Source: Bacteroidales bacterium (GTDB taxonomy: Bacteria; Bacteroidota; Bacteroidia; Bacteroidales; Bacteroidaceae). Taken from it: DNA of 48,402 bases. Made by a program: the position numbers and the translations under genes. The notes under the pieces were generated by a model. That model ran no database searches. It was not told where the DNA came from and was given only the letters and a program-made list of their open reading frames with translations. The DNA is taken from positions 1-48,402 of the forward strand of contig JAGHUS010000083.1 of NCBI GenBank assembly GCA_018064685.1, read 5' to 3'. Position 1 is the stretch's first letter. Each line of letters begins with the position of its first letter. Positions 1 through 8,958 of this stretch are shown in pieces.

Positions 1-40
1 TTTTCTGCAAGCGAGCAGAATTTGAGCAAAGAAGTCTTCG

Positions 41-187
41 AAAGAAGCATCTTGTCAGCAGGCGGCTTGAAAAGCCAAAAGCTCATAGCCCAATGGCATC
101 GCCTTGGGGCAAGAAAGAAGCATCTTGTCAGCTGTCGGCTTGAAAAGCCAAAAGCTCATAGCCCAATGGCATCGCCTTGGGGGCAAG
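41..187. repeat. Two tandem copies of a ~73-bp REP-like element
   Basis: Copy 1 is about 41-113 and copy 2 about 114-187. They are nearly identical, differing at a few bases near the centre and by one extra G near the end of copy 2. Each copy carries a short GGCTTGAAAAGCC-type palindrome followed by a second palindromic half, CCCAA...TTGGGG. A related element with the same order of motifs lies at about 17,888-17,980, near the other end of the defence island. ORFs can be drawn through the repeat, but they follow its periodicity and are not convincing genes. Confidence 0.8.
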
Positions 188-468
188 AAAGAACATATAT
201 GGAAAAAACGTCATCAACGCTTTGTCAATTGGCGGTTCCTAACCCGAAAAGTTCCCACAGATGAGCATGGCGTATGTTCCTATTGGAGCTGGAGGAGTGA
301 TGTGATTGTTTTGTGGTCGGGAACGAGCTTTTTGTGCTACAGATTGAGACTGTTTCTTGATGATGTACCTCATTTTGGAACATCGCAAATGTTAAAATTT
401 AACTTTTTGTGTTGAGGGAAGAAAGTTTTACTTAACTTTATGACCGCTAACAGTCACAAACAGGAAAA
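188..468. other. Intergenic, no gene seen
   Basis: No convincing coding region or RNA gene is visible between the REP-like repeats and the WYL regulator. The last ~80 bases are AT-rich and probably hold the regulator's promoter. No clean TAnnTTTG element with a correctly spaced upstream box could be assigned; TAACTTTA at about 434-441 is the nearest approximation. Confidence 0.4.
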
Positions 469-1374
469 ATGACAGGGACTTTATCTCTAAAACAGCTCGT
501 CTTGGACGTGTGGATTCTGGAGCAGCTTCAGGAAGCAGGACATCCAGGACTTGCGCTTGAAGAACTACAGTTGAGGTGGGCTTCCAACTCGAATCATACA
601 GGGGTGCTGAGCAGAGCAACCATGACACGCCATCGCAAGATGATCGAGGAGTTCTTCGGGGTCGTTATTGCTTCTCCCGACAAGAAGCATTACCGCATTA
701 TGAACCCCGAACAGCTACAGTTGGATTCATTGGCCAATGATCTTCTCGCCAGTGTCCAGGAATATCTTTTCCTTGATGAGTACCGCGAGCTTGGAGCTGC
801 GATACAGCCAGCCCAGATATGGGCGGGACTATGCTACTTGCGTCCAATAGGTGAAGCACTTCACCATCATTACAGGTTGAAGGTACGCTATCAGAAGTTT
901 ACGGATGTTGAGCCTTATTATGCCGTGCTTGAGCCTTACTGCCTAAAGGCCGACAAAGGACGGTGGTATCTGCTTGCACACAAAATAGAGAGTGCACATT
1001 CCGAGGTTGACGTACAGGTGTTTGCCCTTGACCGGACGCTTTCATTGGAGGTCCTGAAAGAGACATTTATTCCAAATCAGGATGTTGATCCCGCCACATA
1101 TTTCCGTGATTGCTTCGGTATCTGGAGGGACTATGAGCATTTCCCTGTTCAGGACATAACGATAGAATGCACCGAGCATGTGGCGCATTACCTGCGTACT
1201 TTGCCACTGCATCACAGCCAGGTTGAAATCAAAGCAGATCATAGCCACGAAAGCAGATGCTTGTTCAAGTTCCACATTTCGCCTTCTCCAGACTTTATAT
1301 GTGAGCTAAACAAGTGGGGAAACGAGTGCGTAATGCTCAAAAGTGAGGGAAAAATAGAAAACTGGAACAAATAA
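469..1374 (+). CDS. WYL-domain transcriptional regulator
   Basis: This 301-residue protein has an N-terminal winged-helix region (about residues 5-75) and a WYL domain (about 125-235). The WYL signature is visible as GRWYLLAHK near residues 165-172 and the FALDR segment that follows. WYL regulators with this architecture (BrxR/CapW-like proteins) usually repress defence operons and are thought to sense a ligand or nucleic acid through the WYL pocket. It stands alone, about 230 bp upstream of hsdR and in the same direction, so control of the restriction operon is the natural inference. The ATG at 469 follows an AACAGGAAAA purine stretch. A general PafC-like role is less likely given the neighbours. 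Confidence 0.85.
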   Translation: MTGTLSLKQLVLDVWILEQLQEAGHPGLALEELQLRWASNSNHTGVLSRATMTRHRKMIEEFFGVVIASPDKKHYRIMNPEQLQLDSLANDLLASVQEYLFLDEYRELGAAIQPAQIWAGLCYLRPIGEALHHHYRLKVRYQKFTDVEPYYAVLEPYCLKADKGRWYLLAHKIESAHSEVDVQVFALDRTLSLEVLKETFIPNQDVDPATYFRDCFGIWRDYEHFPVQDITIECTEHVAHYLRTLPLHHSQVEIKADHSHESRCLFKFHISPSPDFICELNKWGNECVMLKSEGKIENWNK

Positions 1375-1420
1375 TCGAAGAATTTTAAGCCACAACAGCA
1401 ATTATTAGAAGAAATTTTCC

Positions 1421-1428
1421 TAACTTTG
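1421..1428 (+). promoter_or_regulatory. -7 promoter element upstream of the hsdR operon
   Basis: TAACTTTG fits the Bacteroidota -7 consensus TAnnTTTG. No clear -33 box is seen at the usual distance. Transcription would start near 1434, leaving a leader of about 170 nt before the hsdR ATG. Confidence 0.55.
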
Positions 1429-1446
1429 ACGTAATAATACGTATGT

Positions 1447-1592
1447 ACGCGCTAAGGCGCGTTTCATATAAGACAAAGAACCAACAAATGCGCCTTACGA
1501 CAAAGGTGCATAAAACATAAAAATAAACGAGTCCCCCTCGTAGTGCCGTGTAAAGGTTTGGTCGCCTGTCTTAACACTACTTGGGGGGATTT
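1447..1592 (+). promoter_or_regulatory. Structured leader of hsdR, possible attenuator
   Basis: Two local pairings exclude each other. ACGCGC (1447-1452) pairs with GCGCGT (1457-1462) over a 4-nt loop, while TAAGGCGC (1453-1460) pairs perfectly with GCGCCTTA (1490-1497). Downstream, 1532-1545 pairs with 1575-1588 (a C-rich arm, a two-base mismatch, then GTAGTG/CACTAC). The hairpin has a 29-nt loop and is followed by ATTTTG, ending about 15 bases before the ATG. This resembles an attenuator or a structure covering the ribosome binding site. The pairings are read directly from the sequence; regulation is inferred. Confidence 0.5.
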
Positions 1593-1606
1593 TGTATTAA
1601 GAGAGG

Positions 1607-4600
1607 ATGGCTAACAGACGTAATTTCAACGAGAACACTAGAGTGCAGGTACCAGCGGCCATGCACCTTGTTCGTCTGGGATATAAATATCTCAGCAACA
1701 TTGGTGAGTTTGATTATGACCCAAACACCAATTTGCTGACCAAGATATTCCTTCGCAGTCTGAAAAACCTGAATCCAGAGATGGATGCCTTCGAGCTTGA
1801 TCGTACATACGACGACTTACTACGGACACTTGATAATGAAGACCTCGGACGAGAATTCTTTCAGAAGATTACAGCCACATCGGGCGTGAAATATATAGAC
1901 TTTGAGCACCCCGAGAAGAACCAGTGGCATGTAACAACCGAGTTCACTTGCGAGAATCAAAAGACGCACGACAACTTCCGTCCCGATCTTACAGTATTCA
2001 TCAACGGCTTGCCACTTGCCTTCATCGAGGTAAAGAAACCCTTCAACCGGGAGGGCATCATGGCAGAACGTAATCGCATTGACACACGCATGAGAAACAA
2101 AGCCTTCCTGCGTTTCTTCAATGCCACCCAGTTCATGATCTTCTCCAATAACGAGGAGTACAACACCGATAGCCAGGTACCTATCTCTGGAGCTTTTTAC
2201 AGCACCATCAGCAGCAAGAAAGCTTTCTTCAACGTATTCCGTGAGGAGGATAAAGACTTGCTGCAGAAGTCAGGATACAAACCTGCTGTGGCTGACGAGG
2301 TGGAGCACGAGATACTCATCCACCGCAACTGTCCTCAGCTGAAGGCTCTGCCCGAATACCAGACCAATCAGCATCCTGATACCCCCACCAACCGCATCAT
2401 AACATCTATGCTCAGCCGTGAACGTTTTCTGTTCATACTGCGATATGGCATCGCATACGTCAATCAGACAATTGAACTTGAAGGCGGCCAGAAGGTAACC
2501 GAGTTACAGAAGCACATCATGCGCTATCAGCAACTCTTTGCCACTTATGCCATCCGCAAAGGGCTTGACAAGGGCATAACAGGCGGTATAGTCTGGCATA
2601 CACAAGGTTCGGGCAAGACGGCTCTTTCTTACTACAACGTCAAGTCCCTTACAGACTATTTCGCAAAGAAGAATACCCCTGTCAAGTTTTACTTTGTCGT
2701 TGACCGTCTCGACCTCCTGGAGCAGGCATCGTCCGAATTCGCAATGCGAGGATTAATAGTTCGTCAGGCGCAGAGCCGTGAAGAACTGATGGCAGACTTT
2801 CATGACAACACCGTTCGCCACAATGCCGAGGGTAAGCCCGAGATCATGGTCGTAAACATACAGAAGTTTGCCACCGACCACCAACGCATCTCCAAGAAGG
2901 AAGTTTATAGCACCAATCTTCGCCGCATTTTCTTCATCGACGAGGCGCATCGTGGTTATTCGCCTGAGGGCAGCTTCCTTGCCAACCTTTTTGAGGCTGA
3001 CCAGCAAGCCATCAAGATTGCCCTCACTGGCACGCCACTGATTAAGTCAGAGCGCGAGTCGTGGCGTGTGTTTGGTGACTATATACACACCTACTACTAC
3101 GACAAGTCCATCAGCGACGGCTACACCCTGAAACTGATGCGCGAGGACATCGAGACGGTCTACAAGGAAGAGATAACCGCCATTCTCGACCGGCTCACCA
3201 GTGAGGTGAAGGTAAAGAAGAACGACATAGAGCACAACACCATTATCGAGCACGACAGCTACCTGCGCCCCGTCCTACGCTATATCCTTCGCGACATCAA
3301 GCGCAGCCGCATCCAGCAGGATTCGCCACACATGGCAGGTATGATTGTCTGTGAAACTAACCCACAGGCACGCGAGGTATTCCGACTGTTGCAAGAGGAG
3401 TACGACACATTACAGGAGAAGCCGACAATCACAAAATATATCGAGATGGATCCTCAACCATTTGGCAATGTGGCAGAGTCCGTGGCGATGTATGGTCGTA
3501 AACCAGACCTGCGTTCCGTCCTCATCCTCCACGATGAGGGCGACAAACTGGAACGCAAGGGCAGCATCGAGGAGTTCAAGAAGACCGAGAACATCGACTT
3601 CCTCATCGTCAATGCCATGCTGCTCACGGGGTTCGACGCACCCCGTCTGAAGAAACTTTACCTCATGCGCAAGCTCGATGGGCACAACCTACTCCAGGCA
3701 CTGACCCGTGTCAACCGTCCCTATCGTGATTTCAAGTATGGCTATGTGGTTGACTTTGCCAACATCAAGGAGAACTTCGTCGAGACGAACAACATGTACA
3801 TGCGCGAGCTGAACCGAACCAACGAACGCAGCGAGGATGGCGACATACTCACGGGCGATGGTGCCGGCAATGCCCTCATGGTCAGCAACGAGGAGATACT
3901 GCAGAAGATGCGCGACATCAAGAGCACTCTCTTCCAGTATGCCACCGAGAATGCCGAAGAGTTCAGCCGCCAGATTGAGGAGATTAGCGACAAGGAGCAA
4001 CTCTACCGCCTGCGACATGCCCTTGAAGAGGCCAAGGCACTGAGCAATCAGGTGCGCTCCTTTGGCGATGACGAACTGAAGGAACGGTTCGACACCATGG
4101 AGATCGACTCCGTGCCATCCCTCATCAGCGAGGTAAGCCACCGCATTCAGCGTATCAATCTGCTCGATTCTACAGACCACAAGGCCGACGTTTCGGGCAT
4201 CATACGCGAAGCACTATCGATGTTGGAGTTCGAGGTTAAGAAGCGCGGTAACGAGGAGTTGCAGATAGTCTATAACGACTTGAAGGAACGCTATGACAAC
4301 GTGGAGCATGAGTTCTCGCTTAACTTCGACACCGAGGAGGAGGCATACATCACGCTCTCCGAGGACTTCCGCCGTTATTTTGCTCGCAAGGGCTTCACAC
4401 CCGACACCGTGGCCGAGGCTCGCGAGGACATCGACTACATGGATGCCGTGATGGAGAAGATCAAGAAGATCAACCGTGCCAATGCCGTACTGCGTGCCAA
4501 GTACAAGGGCGACGAGAAATACGTGCGCATCCACAAGCGTGTCCGGGAGGAAAACGAGCGTCGTGATCAAGCCACACCTAAGCAGAAGCCCATCATCAGC

Positions 4601-4834
4601 CACAACGAGATGGAGATAGCCAATGGGCTCAATGCCATCAAGAAGGTTGTCGACGAGCAAGTCTATCTTGACTACGGAAAGATGCTCAACCAAGGTTTCT
4701 TCGACCAACTCGTGATGATGAACCTTGCCACCCAGCTCCACCGCCTCAAAGTAGAAGCTGTTCGCGAAGACCGCAACTGGCTGCGAAATCGACTGGTCTC
4801 AGAATATTTAGATGGCTATAGAATGGGGATGTAA
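1607..4834 (+). CDS. hsdR: Type I restriction enzyme R subunit (HsdR)
   Basis: This 1075-residue protein is the DNA-translocating and cleaving subunit of a type I restriction enzyme. The N-terminal PD-(D/E)XK nuclease shows D127 and E141-V-K143. An SF2 translocase follows, with Walker A QGSGKT (333-338, K337), DEAH (445-448) and a motif III-like LTGTP segment. Further on is the LLTGFDAP region, then a helical C-terminus that would dock on HsdM. Its length is normal and no catalytic motif is missing. It is the first gene of the hsdR-hsdM-hsdS order and sits behind a structured leader. The GC content resembles the core genome more than the AT-rich genes further downstream. GAGAGG lies directly before the ATG. 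Confidence 0.96.
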   Translation: MANRRNFNENTRVQVPAAMHLVRLGYKYLSNIGEFDYDPNTNLLTKIFLRSLKNLNPEMDAFELDRTYDDLLRTLDNEDLGREFFQKITATSGVKYIDFEHPEKNQWHVTTEFTCENQKTHDNFRPDLTVFINGLPLAFIEVKKPFNREGIMAERNRIDTRMRNKAFLRFFNATQFMIFSNNEEYNTDSQVPISGAFYSTISSKKAFFNVFREEDKDLLQKSGYKPAVADEVEHEILIHRNCPQLKALPEYQTNQHPDTPTNRIITSMLSRERFLFILRYGIAYVNQTIELEGGQKVTELQKHIMRYQQLFATYAIRKGLDKGITGGIVWHTQGSGKTALSYYNVKSLTDYFAKKNTPVKFYFVVDRLDLLEQASSEFAMRGLIVRQAQSREELMADFHDNTVRHNAEGKPEIMVVNIQKFATDHQRISKKEVYSTNLRRIFFIDEAHRGYSPEGSFLANLFEADQQAIKIALTGTPLIKSERESWRVFGDYIHTYYYDKSISDGYTLKLMREDIETVYKEEITAILDRLTSEVKVKKNDIEHNTIIEHDSYLRPVLRYILRDIKRSRIQQDSPHMAGMIVCETNPQAREVFRLLQEEYDTLQEKPTITKYIEMDPQPFGNVAESVAMYGRKPDLRSVLILHDEGDKLERKGSIEEFKKTENIDFLIVNAMLLTGFDAPRLKKLYLMRKLDGHNLLQALTRVNRPYRDFKYGYVVDFANIKENFVETNNMYMRELNRTNERSEDGDILTGDGAGNALMVSNEEILQKMRDIKSTLFQYATENAEEFSRQIEEISDKEQLYRLRHALEEAKALSNQVRSFGDDELKERFDTMEIDSVPSLISEVSHRIQRINLLDSTDHKADVSGIIREALSMLEFEVKKRGNEELQIVYNDLKERYDNVEHEFSLNFDTEEEAYITLSEDFRRYFARKGFTPDTVAEAREDIDYMDAVMEKIKKINRANAVLRAKYKGDEKYVRIHKRVREENERRDQATPKQKPIISHNEMEIANGLNAIKKVVDEQVYLDYGKMLNQGFFDQLVMMNLATQLHRLKVEAVREDRNWLRNRLVSEYLDGYRMGM

Positions 4835-4981
4835 AGAATAAGAAAACAATAAGTCATAGATTTACAAGAAAATTGCTTAATTTACAAGAACAAGCACGCT
4901 ATACTGATGAATTACAAGTGTATAGCAAATTGAAGATTTATATCAAAATACAAGATTTCTTTTATTTTCAATACAACAGCA
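4835..4981 (+). promoter_or_regulatory. AT-rich hsdR-hsdM spacer with repeated TACAAG
   Basis: This 147-bp gap sits inside an otherwise compact operon. TTTACAAGAA occurs at 4861-4870 and again at 4881-4890, ATTACAAGTG at 4911-4920, and another TACAAG near 4949. It could hold an internal promoter or operator, but no standard promoter element was found. Confidence 0.3.
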
Positions 4982-6625
4982 ATGACAATAGACGAAGCAA
5001 CCAAGAAACTCATCGATGCACTGAAACAGACCTGCGGACACTTTGGTCTGGGCAACGATGGCAACGAATATAAGATCATCATACAGGTCTTCCTATACAA
5101 ATACTTCAACGACAAGTTTGGCTACGAGGCCAAGAAGACACCCATCTTCGGCGAACGACTCTCACAGGCCGAGCGATGGGACCAGGAGTACGACACCTTC
5201 ACCGACGACGAGGTGCTCGACCTCTTCGACTTCCTGCCTGCCGGTACACCTCGCTTGCGTCCCGAGCACACCATTGCCCACCTCTACAACGCACAGGGTC
5301 AGGCAGACTTCTCGGCTCTGTTCGACTCCACCATGATACAGATTGCCGACATCAATGCCGACATCTTCAGCATGGCCACCGTAGGAGGCACCAAGCTAAC
5401 CATCTTCGAGAGCATCACGCAGTACATCCCCGACCATTCGCAGCGCGACGAGTTCGCCATCTCCCTGATGCGCTACATTGCCGACCCCGACACCAACTTC
5501 GAGCCCATCTTCGCCCAGAAGTACGACTTCTTCTCCACCATGTTCGAGTACCTCATCAAGGACTACAACAAGGACGGCGGCGGCAAGTATGCCGAGTACT
5601 ACACGCCTCGCTCCATCGCCCTCATCATGGCTCGTCTGCTGGTAGGGCAGGAGCAGGACCTGCGCAACATCCGCTGCTACGACCCCTCGGCCGGTTCCGG
5701 CACACTGCTCATGGCACTGGCTCACACAGTGGGCGAGGACCGATGCACCATCTACTCGCAGGACATCTCGCAGAAGTCCTCCAAGATGCTCCGCCTCAAC
5801 CTCATCCTCAACAATCTGGTGGGCTCCATACAGAACATCATGCAGGGTGACACGCTGCTCAACCCCGGCCACAAGAACGACGACGGCTCCCTGAAGCAAT
5901 TTGACTTCATCGTCTCCAACCCACCCTTCAAGCTCGACTTCCCCGACACGCGCGACACCATAGCCGCCGACAGCATACGCTTCTGGGCAGGAGTGCCCAA
6001 TGCCCCCAAAACCATCGACCCCGACAAACCCAAGATGGAGATCTACACCTGCTTCATCCAGCACATGATCAACTCCCTTACCGAGGGCAAGGGCCGTGGA
6101 GCCATCGTGGTGCCAACGGGTTTCATCACCGCCAAGAGCGGCATCAAGAAGAAGATACTGGAGAAGGTGGTCGATGAGCAGATCATCTACGGCTGTGTCT
6201 CCATGCCCAGCAATGTCTTCGCCACCACCGGCACCAACGTCAGCGTCCTCTTCTTCGACAAGAGCCGCCGTCACGACAAGGTCATCCTCATCGATGCCTC
6301 CAAGCTGGGCGAGACGCGCAAGGAGGGCAACACCCAGCGCTGCTTCCTCTCCGACGAGGAGATAGAGCGCATCGTCGGCACCTTCATTGCCGCCGAGCCC
6401 GTCGACGACTTCTGCGTCACCCCCACCTATCAGGAGGTCAAGGACAAAGGTTACAGCCTCTCTGCCGGTCAGTACTTCGACATCAAGATAGAGTACGTTG
6501 ACATCACCCCCGAGGAGTTCACCGCTCGAATGGAGGACTATAAGCAACAGCTTGCCGCCATCTTTGCCGAGGGCAAGGAGTTGGAGAGTGAGATTATGAA
6601 GAACCTTGAAAAGCTAGAGATGTAA
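4982..6625 (+). CDS. hsdM: Type I restriction-modification M subunit (HsdM)
   Basis: This 547-residue protein is the N6-adenine DNA methyltransferase subunit, which uses S-adenosylmethionine and works with HsdS. An N-terminal helical domain (about 1-150) precedes the catalytic domain. The AdoMet-binding motif DPSAGSGT is at 234-241 and the catalytic NPPF at 313-316. The C-terminal helices (about 500-547) probably contact HsdS. The gene is strikingly GC-rich compared with hsdS and later genes, and this produces long but meaningless antisense open frames. It ends six bases before hsdS, so the two are probably translated together. Confidence 0.97.
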   Translation: MTIDEATKKLIDALKQTCGHFGLGNDGNEYKIIIQVFLYKYFNDKFGYEAKKTPIFGERLSQAERWDQEYDTFTDDEVLDLFDFLPAGTPRLRPEHTIAHLYNAQGQADFSALFDSTMIQIADINADIFSMATVGGTKLTIFESITQYIPDHSQRDEFAISLMRYIADPDTNFEPIFAQKYDFFSTMFEYLIKDYNKDGGGKYAEYYTPRSIALIMARLLVGQEQDLRNIRCYDPSAGSGTLLMALAHTVGEDRCTIYSQDISQKSSKMLRLNLILNNLVGSIQNIMQGDTLLNPGHKNDDGSLKQFDFIVSNPPFKLDFPDTRDTIAADSIRFWAGVPNAPKTIDPDKPKMEIYTCFIQHMINSLTEGKGRGAIVVPTGFITAKSGIKKKILEKVVDEQIIYGCVSMPSNVFATTGTNVSVLFFDKSRRHDKVILIDASKLGETRKEGNTQRCFLSDEEIERIVGTFIAAEPVDDFCVTPTYQEVKDKGYSLSAGQYFDIKIEYVDITPEEFTARMEDYKQQLAAIFAEGKELESEIMKNLEKLEM

Positions 6626-6630
6626 GGAGT

Positions 6631-7869
6631 ATGAAGATTAAGTTATCAAGTATAACTGAAATAGTAAGTGGAGCAACACCATCGACATCAGTACAAGAGT
6701 ACTATGATGGGGACGTTGTGTGGTTTACGCCAAAAGACCTTTCCGACCAAGGTACTAAATACATTAGTAAAGGCGAAAGGAACATTACAGAGGATGGATT
6801 TCGGAATTGCAGTGCAAGAATGATACCCCCGTATAATCTTTTAATGTCTTCTAGAGCTCCAATAGGCTTACTATCTATCAATGAAGTTGAATGTTGCACT
6901 AATCAAGGTTTTAAGAGCCTAATTGTGGATAGATCTAAAGCCAATGTAGATTATCTATATTACTACATAAAGCATCACTTGCCAGAAGTTGAAGCATTAG
7001 GAAGTGGAACAACATTTAAAGAAGTTTCGCGTGCATCTTTAGAGAAATGGGACATCGAACTCCCTGACTTACCTACTCAAGAAGCAATTGCTTCTGTCCT
7101 TTCTTCTCTCGACCGCAAAATCTCCCTCAACCGCAAGGCGAACGAGGTATTAGAATCGATGGCGAAGCAGCTCTACGACTATTGGTTTGTTCAGTTCGAC
7201 TTCCCCAATGCAGAAGGAAAACCCTACAAATCATCAGGTGGCAAGATGGTCTATAACGAGACACTCAAAAGAGAAATACCCGAAGGATGGGAGGTGAATA
7301 CTCTTTCTGAAATTGGCACATTCAGAAACGGCATTAACTATGACCCTAATGAACCGGGTGATGCTGAATATAGGATCGTCAATGTACGTAATGTGTCATC
7401 AACATCATTATTGATAGATTCTTCAGAATTAGATGTCTTGATGCTCGATGAACAAAAAGCCAACACTTATTTAATAAAAGAAGGAGATATTCTAATTACA
7501 CGAAGTGGAAATCCTGGTGCAACAAGATGTTATTGTGAGTGTGAGATTCCTGCCGTCTATTGTGGCTTTATCATCTGCTTTACCCCTGTCCTTGCAATTC
7601 ATCGTAAGTATTTACTCATGTTTTTAAAGAGTCGAGAGATGATAACAAATAATTTGAAGGGAGGTTCTATAATGCCAAATATAAGTCAAGATGCGTTAAA
7701 ACCTGTCTGTCTACCGATTCCTGACACAGATGTTCTGAAGAGATTTGATGATTCTATCGTACCTATCTTATCGAAACTTCAGGCAAATTTAATTGAAACT
7801 AACCGCCTTACCTCCCTTCGCGACTACCTTCTCCCTCTCCTCATGAACGGACAAGTAAAGGTATCCTAA
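6631..7869 (+). CDS. hsdS: Type I restriction specificity subunit (HsdS)
   Basis: This 412-residue protein determines the DNA sequence recognised by the complex. It has two target-recognition domains (about 1-140 and 215-365), each followed by a helical conserved region. The central helix starts near residue 147 with LPTQEAIASVLSSLD and ends with YDYWFVQFDFP; the second is at the C-terminus. The conserved regions are GC-rich like hsdM, whereas both recognition domains are AT-rich, as expected if recognition domains are exchanged between genomes. No inverted repeat or second hsdS fragment was seen, so there is no evidence of phase-variable shuffling here. GGAG lies four bases before the ATG. 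Confidence 0.95.
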   Translation: MKIKLSSITEIVSGATPSTSVQEYYDGDVVWFTPKDLSDQGTKYISKGERNITEDGFRNCSARMIPPYNLLMSSRAPIGLLSINEVECCTNQGFKSLIVDRSKANVDYLYYYIKHHLPEVEALGSGTTFKEVSRASLEKWDIELPDLPTQEAIASVLSSLDRKISLNRKANEVLESMAKQLYDYWFVQFDFPNAEGKPYKSSGGKMVYNETLKREIPEGWEVNTLSEIGTFRNGINYDPNEPGDAEYRIVNVRNVSSTSLLIDSSELDVLMLDEQKANTYLIKEGDILITRSGNPGATRCYCECEIPAVYCGFIICFTPVLAIHRKYLLMFLKSREMITNNLKGGSIMPNISQDALKPVCLPIPDTDVLKRFDDSIVPILSKLQANLIETNRLTSLRDYLLPLLMNGQVKVS

Positions 7870-7873
7870 TCGT

Positions 7874-8944
7874 ATGAACAGACTCGTTATCATAGGCAAC
7901 GGCTTCGACCTCGCTCATGGTCTCAAAACTAGTTACAATGATTTTGTGGATTGGTATTTGGAAAAAAGACTTAAAGGACTTCGTCAAGAACTAACTTATC
8001 TTTCAAAAGATGAACTATGTTCATTTACGTTGCCAAGAGAAGAAACTTGGCACGCTCAAATGTTCCAATTTCCGTGGGAGACAGGTTATTCTTTTAAGAA
8101 TTTTTGGAAAATGCTAGAGAAAAGCGACTATGTGAAAATTGAATATAGTCCTCTGTTTAGCGAGATTCTTAAAGATAAAGCAGAAAAAGGTTGGGTTGAC
8201 ATTGAAAACGAGTATTATCGTATGCTTAAGGAAATATTGAAGAATAATGAGTCCTGTCAAGAACTAAACAAACAACTGCTATGCCTTCAGAAGCACCTCA
8301 TAGAATACCTTTCAACTCAAAAGGTGGAAAAGAATGATGTAAACTATCAATGCATTATACTGGAAGATATAAAGGAGCAAGACATCTCTAATGAAGGTTT
8401 GCATAAAGTAAAAGAAGATGTTGAACACAGAAAATGTGACCCTTTTGAAATGATGGATCCTGAACATATCATGATGCTCAGTTTCAATTATACTCCAACT
8501 GTCAAACTTTACCAGAATCGCAATATCGAATACAACTTCATCCACGGAACTCTCGACAAGCCTGAGAGCATCATCTTCGGCTTTGGTGACGAGCTGGACA
8601 AGGACTATAAGGAATTGCAAGAAGCAAACGACAACGAGCTGCTGACAAATGTCAAGTCCGTCAAGTACCTCGAAGCTCCCAACTATCGTGACCTATTGCG
8701 CTTCATTGAGTCAGCACCATTTCAGGTATTCATCATGGGGCACTCGTGTGGCCTCTCCGACCGCACCCTCCTCAATACCATCTTCGAGCATAACAACTGC
8801 GTATCCATCAAACCTTTCTTCTACAGAAAGTCAGATGGCTCTGACAACTATCTCGAACTTGTCCAGAACATCTCGCGCAACTTCACCGACATGAAGCTTT
8901 TCCGCGACAGAGTTGTGAACAAAACCCAATGTGAGATAATGTAA
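7874..8944 (+). CDS. AbiH-family abortive infection protein
   Basis: This 356-residue protein matches the AbiH family, named after a lactococcal abortive-infection gene whose mechanism is not settled. The N-terminus IIGNGFDLAHGL (about 6-17) is the family hallmark, followed by SYNDF. Later features are SFNYTPT, the FIHG segment and IMGHSCGLSD near residues 287-296. It begins four bases after hsdS ends and is followed at 14 bp by the next gene, so it belongs to the same transcript. The first ~640 bases are AT-rich, while the 3' part from about 8520 has GC content and codon use more like hsdM. This suggests a mosaic gene. Confidence 0.88.
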   Translation: MNRLVIIGNGFDLAHGLKTSYNDFVDWYLEKRLKGLRQELTYLSKDELCSFTLPREETWHAQMFQFPWETGYSFKNFWKMLEKSDYVKIEYSPLFSEILKDKAEKGWVDIENEYYRMLKEILKNNESCQELNKQLLCLQKHLIEYLSTQKVEKNDVNYQCIILEDIKEQDISNEGLHKVKEDVEHRKCDPFEMMDPEHIMMLSFNYTPTVKLYQNRNIEYNFIHGTLDKPESIIFGFGDELDKDYKELQEANDNELLTNVKSVKYLEAPNYRDLLRFIESAPFQVFIMGHSCGLSDRTLLNTIFEHNNCVSIKPFFYRKSDGSDNYLELVQNISRNFTDMKLFRDRVVNKTQCEIM

Positions 8945-8958
8945 AATATTTCAGTACT

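Noticed and set aside
22..415. Two overlapping frames through the left-hand repeats
   Set aside because: Their peptides repeat with the DNA repeat unit and show no start context or domain.
5396..6547. Long antisense open frame (383 codons) opposite hsdM
   Set aside because: It follows from the high GC content of hsdM; the predicted protein is low-complexity (rich in Val, Leu, Asp, Glu) and hsdM has clear catalytic motifs.
6631..7869. Phase-variable hsdS inversion locus
   Set aside because: A single complete hsdS is present, with no inverted repeats, partial hsdS copies or recombinase nearby.
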